From NCBI GenBank assembly GCA_021234155.1, contig JAJEKV010000333.1:1-64000 (forward strand): 64,000 nt of DNA, written 5' to 3'. A program made the position numbers and the translations under genes. The notes beneath the pieces are model-generated. The model saw nothing but the letters and a program-made list of their open reading frames with translations, was not told the origin of the DNA and made no database searches. The stretch comes from Isoetes taiwanensis (lineage: Eukaryota; Streptophyta; Lycopodiopsida; Isoetales; Isoetaceae). Of the stretch, positions 36,848 through 48,444 are shown piece by piece. Every line of letters starts with the position of its first letter. The stretch's first letter is position 1.

Positions 36848-37047
36848 GCCTATTTTTTTGGCAATTTAGGTTGGGAAAGATGCTACACTTCACTAGCAAT
36901 CTATCATGGAGCTAAAATCTACCCAAAAATTGGAAATTTTCCCAATTGCTCGAAGCTCTTGCTTGGGTGGCTATACCCCAAGACTCGAATCTACTGTTAG
37001 TCCTAAAGGGAAAATGGCCAGTGCTCGATCTTGGATGCCAAGATCAT

Positions 37048-37059
37048 GCTCTGATACCA
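37048..37059 (-). other. inner element primer-binding site
   Basis: The minus strand reads TGGTATCAGAGC, the exact complement of the 3' end of plant initiator-Met tRNA, two bases after the 5' LTR end (CGTCACA). Confidence 0.95.
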
Positions 37060-37061
37060 CC

Positions 37062-38653
37062 TGTGACGCCCCTACTCCTTATAACGATGCGCGATCGCAC
37101 TAAGGAGGAGCATTCCCCGGCAACGGCCTCGACAGGGCCATCCACCGACTCCACTCCCATGGGGGCAGAGCCGCAAGGGAAGAGTGGATGTGTCATTCAT
37201 CCGCCTTCCATCGGGACGACCTCTCTCAAGGGAAGCGTGAACAAACAAACGTGAGCACAACTAATAATATACAACATAATCACCATAACAATAGCAACAT
37301 CACAGAGTCAGCAATACCTTCATAACAATAATACAAAGGGAAGGTCCTACCTAGGCTCTGACTCAAGGGGGATGACTGACGGCTAGGCCTCCGTTGAGTT
37401 CTGGTGCATGTAATTCATGGCAATGGATTTGGCTGGCATAGAACATGGCTTAGGGTAGTCCACTCCATCCGCCCCTCATGCACACTTTGCGTAGTAGGCT
37501 GAAAAGTGTTGGGACTTGGCCGAACTCGCGCGGGTGAATAGCCGGAGGGGCTACTCTTGCTTTGGGTTGCATCTCCCCCAACCCCGATGAGGCAGAAGAG
37601 AGTTGCCTCTCCTCCGAGGTATCCATGCTCATCGCAGCGGCCAGAGGGCCACCGCCCTTATTCGACTTGAACTCACCGGAAGGTCATATCCACCACCCCA
37701 CGAGTGTCGAGCTCATGCCTTGCCCACACGCAGGGCAAGCCATTAAGCCTAGCCAGCAAAGACCCCCGATAGGCTTTACTACCGGAGGAGGGGTCACCGC
37801 TGATGAGACAAGTTCCTCCTTATCAACCGCCTTGCCCCTTCACCCACACCGGGTGGGCTCCCGCACGGGGCCGCAATTATGTGGAAACTAAGGTGCTATG
37901 CTAGGAGCATCTTCTACATGCCCCTTTAGGTCTCTACCCCTTCCCCAACAACAAGGAGATCACGCAGTAGAATACATACAATATCACGTAACGTAGATAG
38001 AGAATCATATCAATCTATCTACTTAACATCCAATGTTAGGTTCATTCGTTAGAGTCTCGGATCTAGGAATCTACAAGGCTTCCAGAGATGATCTAACATA
38101 CTAAACCGCATATCGCCATGCCTAAAGAGCGGTTTTGCACAATGTAACAACTAGATACCGCCTCCTTGGCTTGCTCCCCGATCCTTGGAAGGCGCCCATG
38201 CTCCCCGATCCCGCCGAAGATAGCTGCTACTCAAGAACTGTTGTGCAAATCTGACTTTTTCGAACACGGCAATCGCGATTTCGAGCCTTACCTTGGCGAA
38301 TTGACCGGTGAAAGCCCTAAATGCGAAAGAGGAAAGGAAGCTCTAGAAAACCCTAATTGGCAAAGTGAAAGGAGAGCTAGGGTCTAGGGTTTTAGCCCTT
38401 ATATAGACCCTATCTAGGTTAGGGCATCCACATGGGCAAATGGCTTTAGGCCATTTGGAAATGGATGAACAAGGAACCTTTTGTTGTGTATGTTTAATTA
38501 CATACCCAACATCCAAGGTTGCCCCCTAGGTGCAACCTTTAGCTCCTAGGTGCAACGTTGTCCTACTCTCAAGTACATGTCACTTGTGACATGTACGCAG
38601 GACGGGCAGATATAATATACGTATTAGGGCGTATATTATGCTGGAACGTCACA
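37062..38653 (-). repeat. inner element 5' LTR
   Basis: Plus-strand edges are TGTGACGCCC and GGAACGTCACA, a 7-bp terminal inverted repeat (TGTGACG/CGTCACA). The length is 1592 bp. A TATA box (minus-strand TCTATATAAGGGC) lies near 38395-38407. The left copy at 25312-26892 matches throughout. Confidence 0.95.
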
Positions 38654-39061
38654 TTTATGGTCGGTATAGACGATAAACTTACGCGGCTCTTGGCTCGTCC
38701 CACTACACAAGTAGTGCCTCCACGTCTTTAACGCATGCACAATAGCTAGCAACTCTTGCTCATAAGTTGCATAATTCCTTTCTGCAGGACTTAGTTTTCG
38801 ACTTTCATAAGCCACTACATGACTCTGTTTGCATCAATCACTTTGCACCCTCTTGCTCGCAAGGCGTCCAAGATAAACCTCAAATGCCTGATTCAAATCG
38901 GGCACTTTTAGCATAGACTTGCTCACTAGCAAATCCTTAATAATATTTGAACGCCTCTTGTTGCTCTCTCCTCCACACAAAATCGTGATTTTTCTTCAAA
39001 AGATCAGTGAGAGGAGCAACAACTTTAGAAAATTTAGGTACAAATTTACGGTAATACGTGG
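38654..39061 (-). pseudogene. outer element RNase H, cut by the inner element
   Basis: Reversed frames read '[20 protein letters not shown]' and '[11 protein letters not shown]-like' sequence ending '-FIVYTDHK' at 38654, the RNase H core. The next residues of the family (SLKYL...) do not follow, because the inner LTR starts there. The continuation should be at 25310, but roughly 100-150 codons are missing on that side. Confidence 0.85.
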
Positions 39062-41210
39062 TTAATCCTTTAAAACAAGCGTAACTCTGTTTACATTTTC
39101 CGTGGAAGCCATTCTTTGTACCACTTGTACCTTAGCGGGATCTGGGGATACACCGTCACCTGACAGTATATGTCCCAAATAAGCCACTCGTTGCTTAAAG
39201 AAATCACATTTGGAAATCTTAGCAAAGAGCTTGTGGTGCCGCAAAACCTGAAGAACGTGTTCCAAATGAGCGAAATGTTCTTCGACAGTTTGCGAATAGA
39301 TGAGAATATCATCTAAAAAGACCTCGACAAACTTGTCCAACTGCTCAGAGAACACTTGATTCATTAGCCGCATAAAGGTTGCAGGCGCATTTGTGAGCCC
39401 AAACGGCATAACCAAGAACTCATAATGTCCCTGATGAGTTCTGAACGCAGTCTTAGGTTCGTCCCCTTCCCGAATCCTAATCTGATGATATCCACTACGG
39501 AGGTCAATCTTGGTAAACCATTTGGCACCCCCAAGATGATCCAGAATATCATCAACCCGGGGTAAAGGATATCTATCCTTTACGGTTGCCTTGTTAAGCG
39601 CTCGGTAATCTATGCACATCCGCATAGTACCGTCTTTCTTCTTAACAAGTAAAACGGGACTCGCAAAAGGTGATTTACTTGGTCGTACAAAACCTTTGCT
39701 TAACAATTCCCTCACTTGCTTTTTAACCTCTTCAAGTTCTAGAGGACTTAATCGGTAGGGAGCACGTGCCATGGGCTTGACCCCAGGTTCAAGCTCAATT
39801 TCGTGCTCGACACCCCGCAAGGGTGGTGGTCCCTCAGGTAACTCTTCTGAGAAAACATCCTTAAAGGCATGCAAAAGATCTTTTAATCTTTGGTCTACCT
39901 CAGAGTTTACCCCGGTGTTAACCACCAATGAGTTACATGATTTGACAATCAAATCATCTTTTCTCAAGTACATCAAAGAAAAAACATTTGTATTAACTTT
40001 GAAAACCTTTTTAGCCTGAGTGGCTGACATAAGCTTACTAGGCTCTACATGCGGTAAACCTTGAACCCTAACTACTCCCTTTGACTGTAAATTGAAAACT
40101 AAGGTGTGTGTTGGCCAAAGAATCTGTGGCTCAACTTGCTGTAACCATTTCATGCCTAGAACGACATCATATCGCTTCAATTGAGCGATGTCTAAATCTA
40201 TAGACATAGATGTTACAACCTTGGACTCCTTGTCCAACAACTCCAAACAAACACCCCGTGCTTGTTCGTTGTGATACTGAGTTTGTGGTCCGGCCTCAGA
40301 CTCGATCACGTACGGAGTCACCTCGTTCAATTCCAGCCCCAAATCTTGTGCTAGATCTGCAGAAATAAAGTTATGAGTGCTTCCAGAATCAACCAAAACA
40401 ACCACGTTTCTATCATTGATTCTACCTAGCAATCTGATAACTTTATCTGCAAAAGAACGGGGAGTAGGGCTTACCATCTCTTCTCGAGCGATAACTGATA
40501 ATGCCTTTACCTCCGGCTTATCATTTACCTTTCCTTGATCTTGGCCAAAACTTTCTTGCGAGGCTTTGTGCATTCTCGGGCAAAATGTCCGACCGCCCCC
40601 ACAACAATAACACCCTTTAGGTTTATCAGTCTTAGCGTCACCATCCTTGGCCTTTCCCCCGGCGACCTTATCCTTATCCTTCGGATCATTCTTCTGCTTC
40701 TTAGCAGGAGCAGATCCCTGGGAATTTCCTCCGGCCCACTTTGCCTTCCAATTAGCAATGTTCTGAGCTTTCTTGGATTCTTCCCTACCCACCAGTTTCC
40801 TGGCCATCTCAACAGCCAACTCAAAGTCAGCGGGTTCTGCTAGCAGCAAATGCGTACGAATGCTAGCATCCCGTAGACCATTTATAAAATGATCCACAGC
40901 GCATCCCCTGCGATAATATCGGTAATCGTGAAAAAGAGGGCACGAAAGCCGGGCCACATAATCCCATAGAGACCCCATGCGAGTGAGCTCCTTCACCGTA
41001 TGATGCATATGCGCGGTCATAATGAGGTGCATACTCTTTGCCGGAATAAATGGCAAAATTCCCTCCAAGCACGCGGCTTCGACCATTCTCGGTGTGAATA
41101 TCCCACCACGCAACCGCCCGGTCCTTCAGCCGTGGTGGCATACATAAGTCGAGCATTCTCCCTTCTTCCGTGGCTGCAAAATATAGTTTCATTTGGTTGA
41201 ACCATCGCAT
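39062..41210 (-). pseudogene. outer element gag-protease-reverse transcriptase
   Basis: The longest frame in the window, 683 codons (39062-41113). Gag core is at residues 1-130 ('[20 protein letters not shown]'), a zinc-knuckle region near 165, protease near 240 ('[15 protein letters not shown]', active-site DSG), RT from about 474 ('[20 protein letters not shown]', '[15 protein letters not shown]', '[16 protein letters not shown]') with the catalytic '[10 protein letters not shown]' near 598. It ends by a frame break at 39080 before RNase H. The knuckle is out of frame: 'GHFAREC' is read one frame over (near 40580). Gag begins further right in another frame ('MRWFNQMKLYF', 41210). Confidence 0.92.
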
Positions 41211-41939
41211 TGCCTCGCCTCGGGGTTACATCCTTGCCATAGAAACTGCATTTTCACACGCTCTAGAGATTTAATCTCTTCCTCGGAAAGTTCCCCGGGG
41301 ACTCTTCCGGTGAGCAATGCCTTCTATAACATTACATTGCTTTGGTTCCCCGGCTAACCACGGGTGTTAAATCCGGTGGCGCACTAGGTCCAGGTCATGC
41401 AACCCCGTGAGAAACACCCCGCTTGCCCTCGAGGCGGGGGGGCTGCTCCGGCCACTGCGCGAAACTTTCTACTACGCTACTCAAGCGGAGTTCTCGGCCT
41501 TCCTTCAAGAGCCCATTTCTGCAAGCTTTCTGTATCAACCCTAGAGTTTTTACGAAACTTGGCTTATTAGCCCTTATCTCGATTCAGTTCTCGATTAATC
41601 CAGGTTGATATGACTCATACTTTCGTCGGGTAAGTTTTACCGGACCCTTCGATGCTTGCTCCCGGGCGTTCGGCATTCACATTAGCTGCACGTCGCGGCA
41701 TTAACGGTCGGCACCTTCAGAATAAGCGCGGGGAGGCGCTTTCGGGGTGCCACCCTTCCATCTCGGGTGGGCAATTCATCATCCGGATGAATGTCCTCGA
41801 GAGCGGTATGATGCAGATCTTACGGCGGGCGCCTTCGTGCATCACGGTCAATTGGTCCAGTAGGCATCTCGTGCGGGTTGTGTTTGCCAGCCATTAGGCT
41901 CACGGCAAGATTTTTTCTTTTGAAGCAATCCCGGCCAGC
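41211..41939 (-). other. outer element leader or gag start
   Basis: No clean frame. It lies between the gag frame and the 5' LTR and probably holds the gag N terminus and leader. A primer-binding site was not identified with confidence; TGTTGCGTAAC at 41940 may be the left LTR edge. Confidence 0.4.
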
Positions 41940-42873
41940 GTGTTGCGTAACTAGCTACCACCCACTCCAATGGATCCCGGATCCCCCACGCTTAGTCTTA
42001 TCGGCGGCAAATAAGGGATTTCTCACGCAAGCGGATTCTTGTAGAGAATCCCCTCCCAGAGTTCAACACCTCTCAGAATATGTTCACCCTGATCGATCTT
42101 GGCAGCTTCAAACTGCTACAAGATCACTACGCACGACCTTTGGGCGCAACCCGAACCCTATGGGGCCCTAATCCGCTATTGGCGATGCAGACCGCCCTCA
42201 AAGCCCACTACCCCATTCGAATCAATTCCGGCCTGAGTCCGATCTTCAAGCGATAGCAATTGGTTTTAGCGAAATGGTTTCCCAACCCAAGAACCCGGTT
42301 CACATGTCTTTGCTCCAATTCGACTTCTGGGCTTTATAGAACTCATCCTAGAGTTCACTAACAGTCCTGCATGCATGAATCCGGCCAGATCAGGCCTTTG
42401 TTCGATTGCAATTCACGCACTAGAGCTCCAGTTCAAGATCTGGCAGCCCGGACCTGTTCCAATTTTATAACAGGTTAAGACCCAACGAACCATTAAATGC
42501 CACGTGTCATTTTAATATCACATATTAAAACCATAGCTAACTTCTAAACTCACATTTAAATACCATTTGCCCCTAGGGCCTTACATCAACATTAACAACT
42601 AATGTTAACTATGCAAGTTTACTGGGTCTTACGCCCGATCAATCTCTGCTAGCTCTTGCCGCGCTAATATTAATAATATTATTAGCCCCCTAGCGGACCA
42701 TTACCCGCTAGCCTTTATAACTAATTACCCGCATCCGATCCACCGTAGGCGATTCACGATCCACGGCCCATTGAATCACAACTGCCCGGCAATCGCGACC
42801 AATAGTACTCCCGTGCTCATGGACGTCCGTCAAGGGCCCGATTCCGGCTATGCCCTTGGGAGCACCTGTAACA
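41940..42873 (-). repeat. outer element 5' LTR
   Basis: The right edge is firm: 42837-42873 matches the remnant at 23851-23896, and satellite follows directly. The left edge near 41940 is a guess from TGTTGCGTAAC. A TATA-like minus-strand GTTATAAAGGC lies near 42712. The sequence has no coding frame. Confidence 0.6.
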
Positions 42874-44275
42874 TAAACCAATAGGGTAGTCATTGACATT
42901 GGGTAGAAATACTCAAGGTATAAATACTTGGTGTATTTATCAAGTATTTATACCTATGGTATGTGATTCCAAGTCCTACCCATACATTGTCCCGGATAAA
43001 CGCCAATTTGTGTCCAGATAAACCAAAAGGGTAGTCATTGGCATTGGGTAGAAATACTCAAGGTATAAATACTTGGTGTATTTATACTTATGGTATGTGA
43101 TTCAAGTCCTACCCATACATTGTCGGATAAACCACCACTATGTGTCGGATAAACCACCCAAAATGTGTCTAGATAAACCATTAGGGTAGGCATTGACATG
43201 GGATAGAAATACTCAAGGTATAAATACTTGGTATATTTATACCTATGTTATGTGATTCCAAGACCTACCCATACATTGTCGGATAAACCACAGGATGTGT
43301 CGGATAAACCACCACTATGTGTCGGATAAACCCTTTGGTATGTGTCGGATAAATCGATAGGGTAGTCATTGACATTAGGTAGAAATACTCAAGGTATAAA
43401 TACTTGGTATATTTATACCTATGGTATGTGATTCAAGTCCTACCCATACATTGTCGGATAAACCACCAACTTGTGTCCAGATAAACCACTTGCGTCCAGA
43501 TAAACCAATAGGGTAGTCATTGGCATTGGGTAGAAATACTCAAGGTATAAATACTTGGTTTATTTATACCTATGGTATGTGATTCCAAGTCCTACCCATA
43601 CATTGTCTCGATAAACCACCACTATGTGTCCGGATAACCCACCCAAAATGTGTCCAGATAAACCCTTAGGGTAGGCATTGACATGGGATAGAAATACTCA
43701 AGGTATAAATACTTGGTGTATTTATACCTATGTTATGTGATTCCAAGCCCTACCCATACATTGTCCAGATAAACCACCAGATTGTGTCCAGATAAACCAC
43801 CACTATGTGTCCAGATAAACCACTAGTATGTGTCCAGATAAACCGATAGAGTAGTCATTCACATTGGATAGAAATACTCAAGGTATAAATACTTGGTGTA
43901 TTTATACCTATGGTATATGATTCAAGTGTCGGATAAACCACTTGTGTCGGATAAACCAATAGGGTAGTCATTGGCATTGGGTAGAAATACTCAAGGTATT
44001 AATACTTGGTGTATTTATACCTATGGTATGTGATTCCAAGCCCTACCCATACATTGTCGGATAAACCACCAACTTGTGTCCGAATAACCACCAACTTGTG
44101 TCGGATAAACCAATAGGGTAGTCATTGGCATTGGGTATAAATACTCAAGGTATAAATACTTGGTGTATTTATATCTAAGGGATGTGATTCTAAGTCCTAC
44201 CCATACATTGTCCAGATAAACCACTACTTTGTGTCCAGATAAACCACCACTATGTGTCCATTATCTGCACAAGTC
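42874..44275 (+). repeat. composite satellite array 2
   Basis: A continuation of array 1 with the same orientation and unit: GGGTAGAAATACTCAAGG recurs near 42900, 43045, 43205, 43380, 43530, 43690, 43865, 43985 and 44130. Many core copies here read TGTCGGATAAACC instead of TGTCCAGATAAACC. It starts at TAAACCAATAGGG immediately after the Ty3 LTR. Confidence 0.95.
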
Positions 44276-44775
44276 ATGTTCAGGGTAGGATTATACATTG
44301 GGTACAAATACTCATGTGCAAAGTACACTTGGGATAAGTACTTAGGATATTTATACTCTACAATGTAAAAAAAAACCACGAATTAACGTCCAAAAAAATC
44401 ATGAAGTAATGTACAGAAAAACCATGAAGTAATGTCCAGAATAACCACTAGATCGGTGTCCGGAAAAACCAGTAGATGATGTCCAGATAAACCACTTCCA
44501 GACGTGTCCGGGCAAACCAATACCCTGTTTTTCAAATTTAAATTGAAGCGGGAAAAGCAACAGGTACACCGGTCAAAATCGCCCAGAAATCAGGTACACG
44601 CATTAATGATTAACGGCCTGCATGTCCGGAAAAACCACCGGATGGCATTGATGGGGTCATTGAAGATCCTCTGGATGGCCATCATTAGCGCATGGATGAC
44701 TGGATGGCTATGGGATGGGTGTCCATGGCATGTAGGAAAAACCACCCAAATTATGTCCGGATAAACCGGGATCCC
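44276..44775 (+). repeat. diverged satellite cores
   Basis: Isolated core copies such as TGTCCGGAAAAACCAG, TGTCCAGATAAACCAC and TGTCCGGATAAACCGG lie between other sequence. The last part (TGGATGGCTATGGGATGGGT to CCCGTTGTAGATAT, 44697-44785) recurs at 50560-50645. Confidence 0.8.
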
Positions 44776-45407
44776 GTTGTAGATATCTCTGCCCTTTGAA
44801 GACTCCCTCGAACCGTCGGTCTCTCTAAACCCCAAATCGGCCCTTTCCATTCAGTTTTGACCTGTTCCAGATCGTTTCAAACTGTTTTCAAAAGATCCGT
44901 CTCCAGTGTTGACGATTAGTATAATTTCAGCCTGATTCAACATGATTTACATGCATTAATCAGTTCCGAGCCATCTTCTTAGCTGCCCCGAATCTCTATT
45001 GAAGGTATACTTTACTCTGTCATAATAATTTATTTGGTTTGAATTGTCTTCTAGGATTAATCATTTTCAAGCTTATCTCATGCCGTGTGACTATTATCCA
45101 ATTGTTCTAATCAATTCCAGAAACATGCAGATTCAATTTTGCCTCACCCGCTTTACCAAAGCCTTAACAAATCCAACCATAGCTAACACATAGTGAATCC
45201 GCTATTCAAAAGCATGTACAGATTGATTCTTGGCAGCCTATGCAAACCACAATTTGAATCCATGGAAACAGAACCCCACTTGATAGAATAGATTGATGCA
45301 GTGCTTAATGTGATCTCCAACTCTTACCTCCTCGGTGTCTCTAACAAAATCCTTCTAGGCTATGCAAAAACTTCCTTCACTAATTTCCTCCTCAGCTCTA
45401 TAAAACT

Positions 45408-45885
45408 TCCGGCAAATCCACTTCCATAGAGGTAAAAACCTTGCACGCATGCCAAGCATACGCACATAAGTACATAAGTACGTATATTGGCCCATCAAGT
45501 GCTGTTACAATCTCCCTTTCTAAAATTTAACCCATGTCCTTATGGGACGATCGTAGATTTACTGAAAAATTCTTTGATTCAGATTCTAAAAAACTAGCAT
45601 AGCTCTAGCTCAAATCAAAATTCACCTTAGAAGTACAAATGCCATCCATCTTATTAAACATACCGCGAGAAACAAAACCCTTACCTCAACATCGTCAAAA
45701 ATTGGTTCCATTGCTCACATTGAGAATTCCACTTTAGCACCTTCATGCTAACCATCTCTAGCTACCGCTCCTCCCTCTGAGGATACCATCTCTAGATGTC
45801 TCTGAAAAAAAAAAACCATTAGCATTATAATTTCACAATCTCAACGTAGTCAACGCCTAAAGATCCAACATGCTCTGATACCAAC
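45408..45885 (-). mobile_element. LTR element leader and primer-binding site
   Basis: Contains segment S (copy at 22236) followed by 45872-45883, which reads TGGTATCAGAGC on the minus strand. LTR sequence starts two bases later at 45886 with TGTGACGAGCATGCC. Coding sequence of this element was not found; it may be a non-autonomous element. Confidence 0.65.
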
Positions 45886-46050
45886 TGTGACGAGCATGCC
45901 GAGTTGACCCTCCTGGCAACTCGGGATCTTGTCAAACTTGCTTAATTCTAGGTTGATAATGGTGGTGAAGAATTTGATCTTCCTGTATAGTTGAAACTTA
46001 AAACCATTATTATAAACTCATCATCACTGAGATACAATATAAAATGCCTC
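45886..46050 (-). repeat. LTR end of the third LTR element
   Basis: Begins TGTGACGAGCATGCCGAG next to the primer-binding site. CTTGTCAAACTTGCTTAATT matches the reverse complement of 21380-21405. The LTR runs into inverted satellite from 46054, so it is truncated or the satellite lies inside the LTR. Confidence 0.6.
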
Positions 46051-46053
46051 TAC

Positions 46054-46775
46054 TTGGTTTATCTGGACACAAATGGTTTATCTGTACACAAGTTGGTGGT
46101 TTATCTGGACATAATCTTGTGGTTTATCTGAACAATGTATGGGTAGGGCTTGGAATCACATAACATAGGTATAAATACATCAAGTATTTATACCTTGAGT
46201 ATTTCTACCCAATGCCAATGACTACCCTATTGGTTTATCTGGACACATACTAGTGGTTTATCTGGACATAAGTTGGTGGTTTATTTGGACACAAGTTGGT
46301 GGTTTATCTGGACAATGTATGGGTAGGGCTTGGAATCACATCCCTTAGGTATAAATGCACCAAGTATTTATACCTTGAGTATTTTTACCCCATGTCAATG
46401 CCTACCCTAATGGTTTATCTGGACACATATTGGGTGGTTTATCTGGACACATCGTGGTGGTTTATCTGGACAATGTATGGGTAGGACTTGGAATCACATC
46501 CATAGGTATAAATACACCAAGTATTTATACCTTGAGTATTTCTACCCAATGTCAATGACTACCCTATTGGTTTATCTGGACACATAGTGATGGTTTATCT
46601 AGACACATAGTGGTGGTTTATCTGGACAATGTATGGGGAGGGCTTGGAATCACAAACCATAGGTATAAATACACCAAGTATTTATACCTTGAGTATTTAT
46701 ACCCAATGCCAATGACTAGCCTATTGGTTTATCTGGACACATAGTGGTGGTTTATCTGGACACAAAGTAGTGGTT
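46054..46775 (-). repeat. composite satellite array 3, inverted
   Basis: The same unit as arrays 1 and 2 but reverse-complemented: GGTTTATCTGGACACA cores, TACCTTGAGTATTTCTACCC and GTAGGGCTTGGAATCACAT. Four units. Arrays 1/2 and 3 therefore face each other across 44.3-46.05 kb. Confidence 0.93.
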
Positions 46776-48310
46776 AGTATAAATATGTTTGGTATAAATA
46801 CATAGTATATTTTGAAAAGAGTATTTGTACCCAATGTATAATCCTACCATGAGGATGACTTGTCCAGAAAAACCACTACCTAATGTCCATAAAAACCACC
46901 ACATAGTGTCCAGATAAACCACTAGTGGACAACACTTAAATATAAATACGTTTGGCATAAATACATAGTGTATTTTGTAAACGAGTATTTGTACCCAATG
47001 TATAATCCTACCATGAACATAACTTGTCGGAGAAAACCCATCGTCGGTGTCGGATAAACCACCACCCAATGTCTAGATAAACCACTATTGGACAACACAA
47101 TTTGGTATAAATACATTTGGTATAAATACAAAGTGTATTTTGTACATGAGTATTTGTACCCAATGTATAATCCTACCCTGAACATGACTTGTCGAAAAAA
47201 AACCAGCGCCGGTGTCGGATAAACCACCACCCAGTGTCCAGATAAACCACTATTGGTTGGTATAAATACGTTTGGTATAAATACATAGTATATTTTGTAC
47301 ATGAGTATTTGTACCCAATGTATACTCCTACCCTGAAGATGACTTGTCCAGAAAAACCACTACCGAAAGTGTCGGAAAAACCACCACCTAGTGTCGGATA
47401 AACCACTAGTGGACAACACTCTTAAGTATAAATACATTTGGCTTAAATACATAGTGTATTTTGTACATGCATACTTGTACCCAATGTATAATCCTACCAT
47501 GAACATGACTTGTCCAGAAAAACCACTATCCTTTGTCGTCCGGAAAAACCACCACCCGGTGTCGGATAAACCACTATTGGACAACACTATTTGGTATAAA
47601 TACATTTGGTATAAACACATAGTATATTTTGTACATGAGTATTTGTACCCAATGTATAATCTTACCCTGAACATGACTTGTCCAGAAAAACCACTACTCG
47701 GTGTCGGAAAAACCACCACCCGGTGTCGGATGAACCACTATAGACAACACTCTTAAGTTTAAATACGTTTGGCTTAAATACATAGTGTATCTTGTACATG
47801 CGTTCTTGTAACCAATGTATAATCCTACCCTGAACATAACTTGTCAAGAAAACCACTACCCAGTGTCGGAAAAACCACCACCTAGTGTCGGATAAACCAC
47901 TAGTGGACAACACCCTTAAGTATAAATATGTTTGGCGTAATTATTGAATATATTTTGTACATGTGTATTTTATGCATGTATAATCTATATTTGAACATGA
48001 CTTGTCCAGAAAAACCATTATCCCGTGTCTTGATAAACCACTGCCTAGTGTCCAGATAAACCACTTACAAACAACACTCTTGGATATAAATACCTTTAGT
48101 ATAAGTACATACGATATTTTGTACATGAGGATTTATACTCAATGTTTAATCCTACCCTGAACATGACTTGTCTAGATAAACCACTAACTTGTGTCCTGAT
48201 AAACCACCACCCAGTATCTAGATAAACCATTAGTGGACAACACTCGGGTATAAACACATTTGGTATAAATAAATAGTATATTTTGGACATAAATAGTAAT
48301 TGTACTCACC
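46776..48310 (+). repeat. composite satellite array 4, variant unit
   Basis: About nine units of roughly 165 bp with a related but different block: GAGTATTTGTACCCAATGTA, ATAATCCTACC, GAACATGACTTGTCCAGAAA then AACCACTACC and TAAATACATTTGGTATAAAT. Core copies read TGTCCAGAAAAACCAC and TGTCGGATAAACCAC. It is in forward orientation, abutting array 3. Confidence 0.93.
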
Positions 48311-48444
48311 CATGTATGATTAGTGATCTGATGACATGATCAATTTTCAAAAGCCAACAATAATAGTTTATCTAAGTTGATGCATCTTCGAAAAGAGGAA
48401 TTTTGCGATAAACTAGCATCAATGCATGACCTAGTTTTATACAT

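Larger units (their letters stand above)
25312..38653 (-). mobile_element. inner Ty3/gypsy chromovirus with long leader
   Basis: Minus-strand element: 5' LTR 37062-38653, primer-binding site 37048-37059, leader 33-37 kb, gag-pol relics 27.7-32 kb, polypurine tract 26893-26903, 3' LTR about 25312-26892. It lies between the RNase H and integrase of the outer element, both on the same strand. The first 17 or so bases of the left LTR edge are not recognisable and no target duplication is visible. All coding domains are decayed. Total length, about 13.3 kb, is large for a chromovirus because of the leader. Confidence 0.88.
23851..42873 (-). mobile_element. outer Ty3/gypsy chromovirus inserted in the satellite
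   Basis: Minus-strand element. Its 5' LTR ends at 42873 (reversed start TGTTACAGGTGCTCCC). A matching 46-bp remnant of the 3' LTR lies at 23851-23896 (TGTTACGAGGTGCTCCC reversed). Gag, protease and RT lie at 39.06-41.2 kb, RNase H at 38.65-39.06 kb, integrase at 24.33-25.3 kb, and the C-terminal domain at 23.9-24.3 kb. The gap between RNase H and integrase is filled by a second Ty3 element. Satellite sequence lies directly on both sides. Confidence 0.88.

Noticed and set aside
41940-41960. Left edge of outer 5' LTR and primer-binding site
   Set aside because: TGTTGCGTAAC looks like an LTR edge, but the adjoining bases do not match a tRNA complement I can name, so it is used only as an approximate boundary.
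46922-47756. Overlapping frames of 80-126 codons rich in Tyr, Gly and Leu
   Set aside because: They are periodic readings of the satellite unit; composition repeats with the array period.
22691-48310. CRISPR-like array of short repeats with spacers
   Set aside because: The spacers are themselves repeated, the unit is a higher-order satellite, core spacing is irregular, no cas genes are present and the context is a plant genome.
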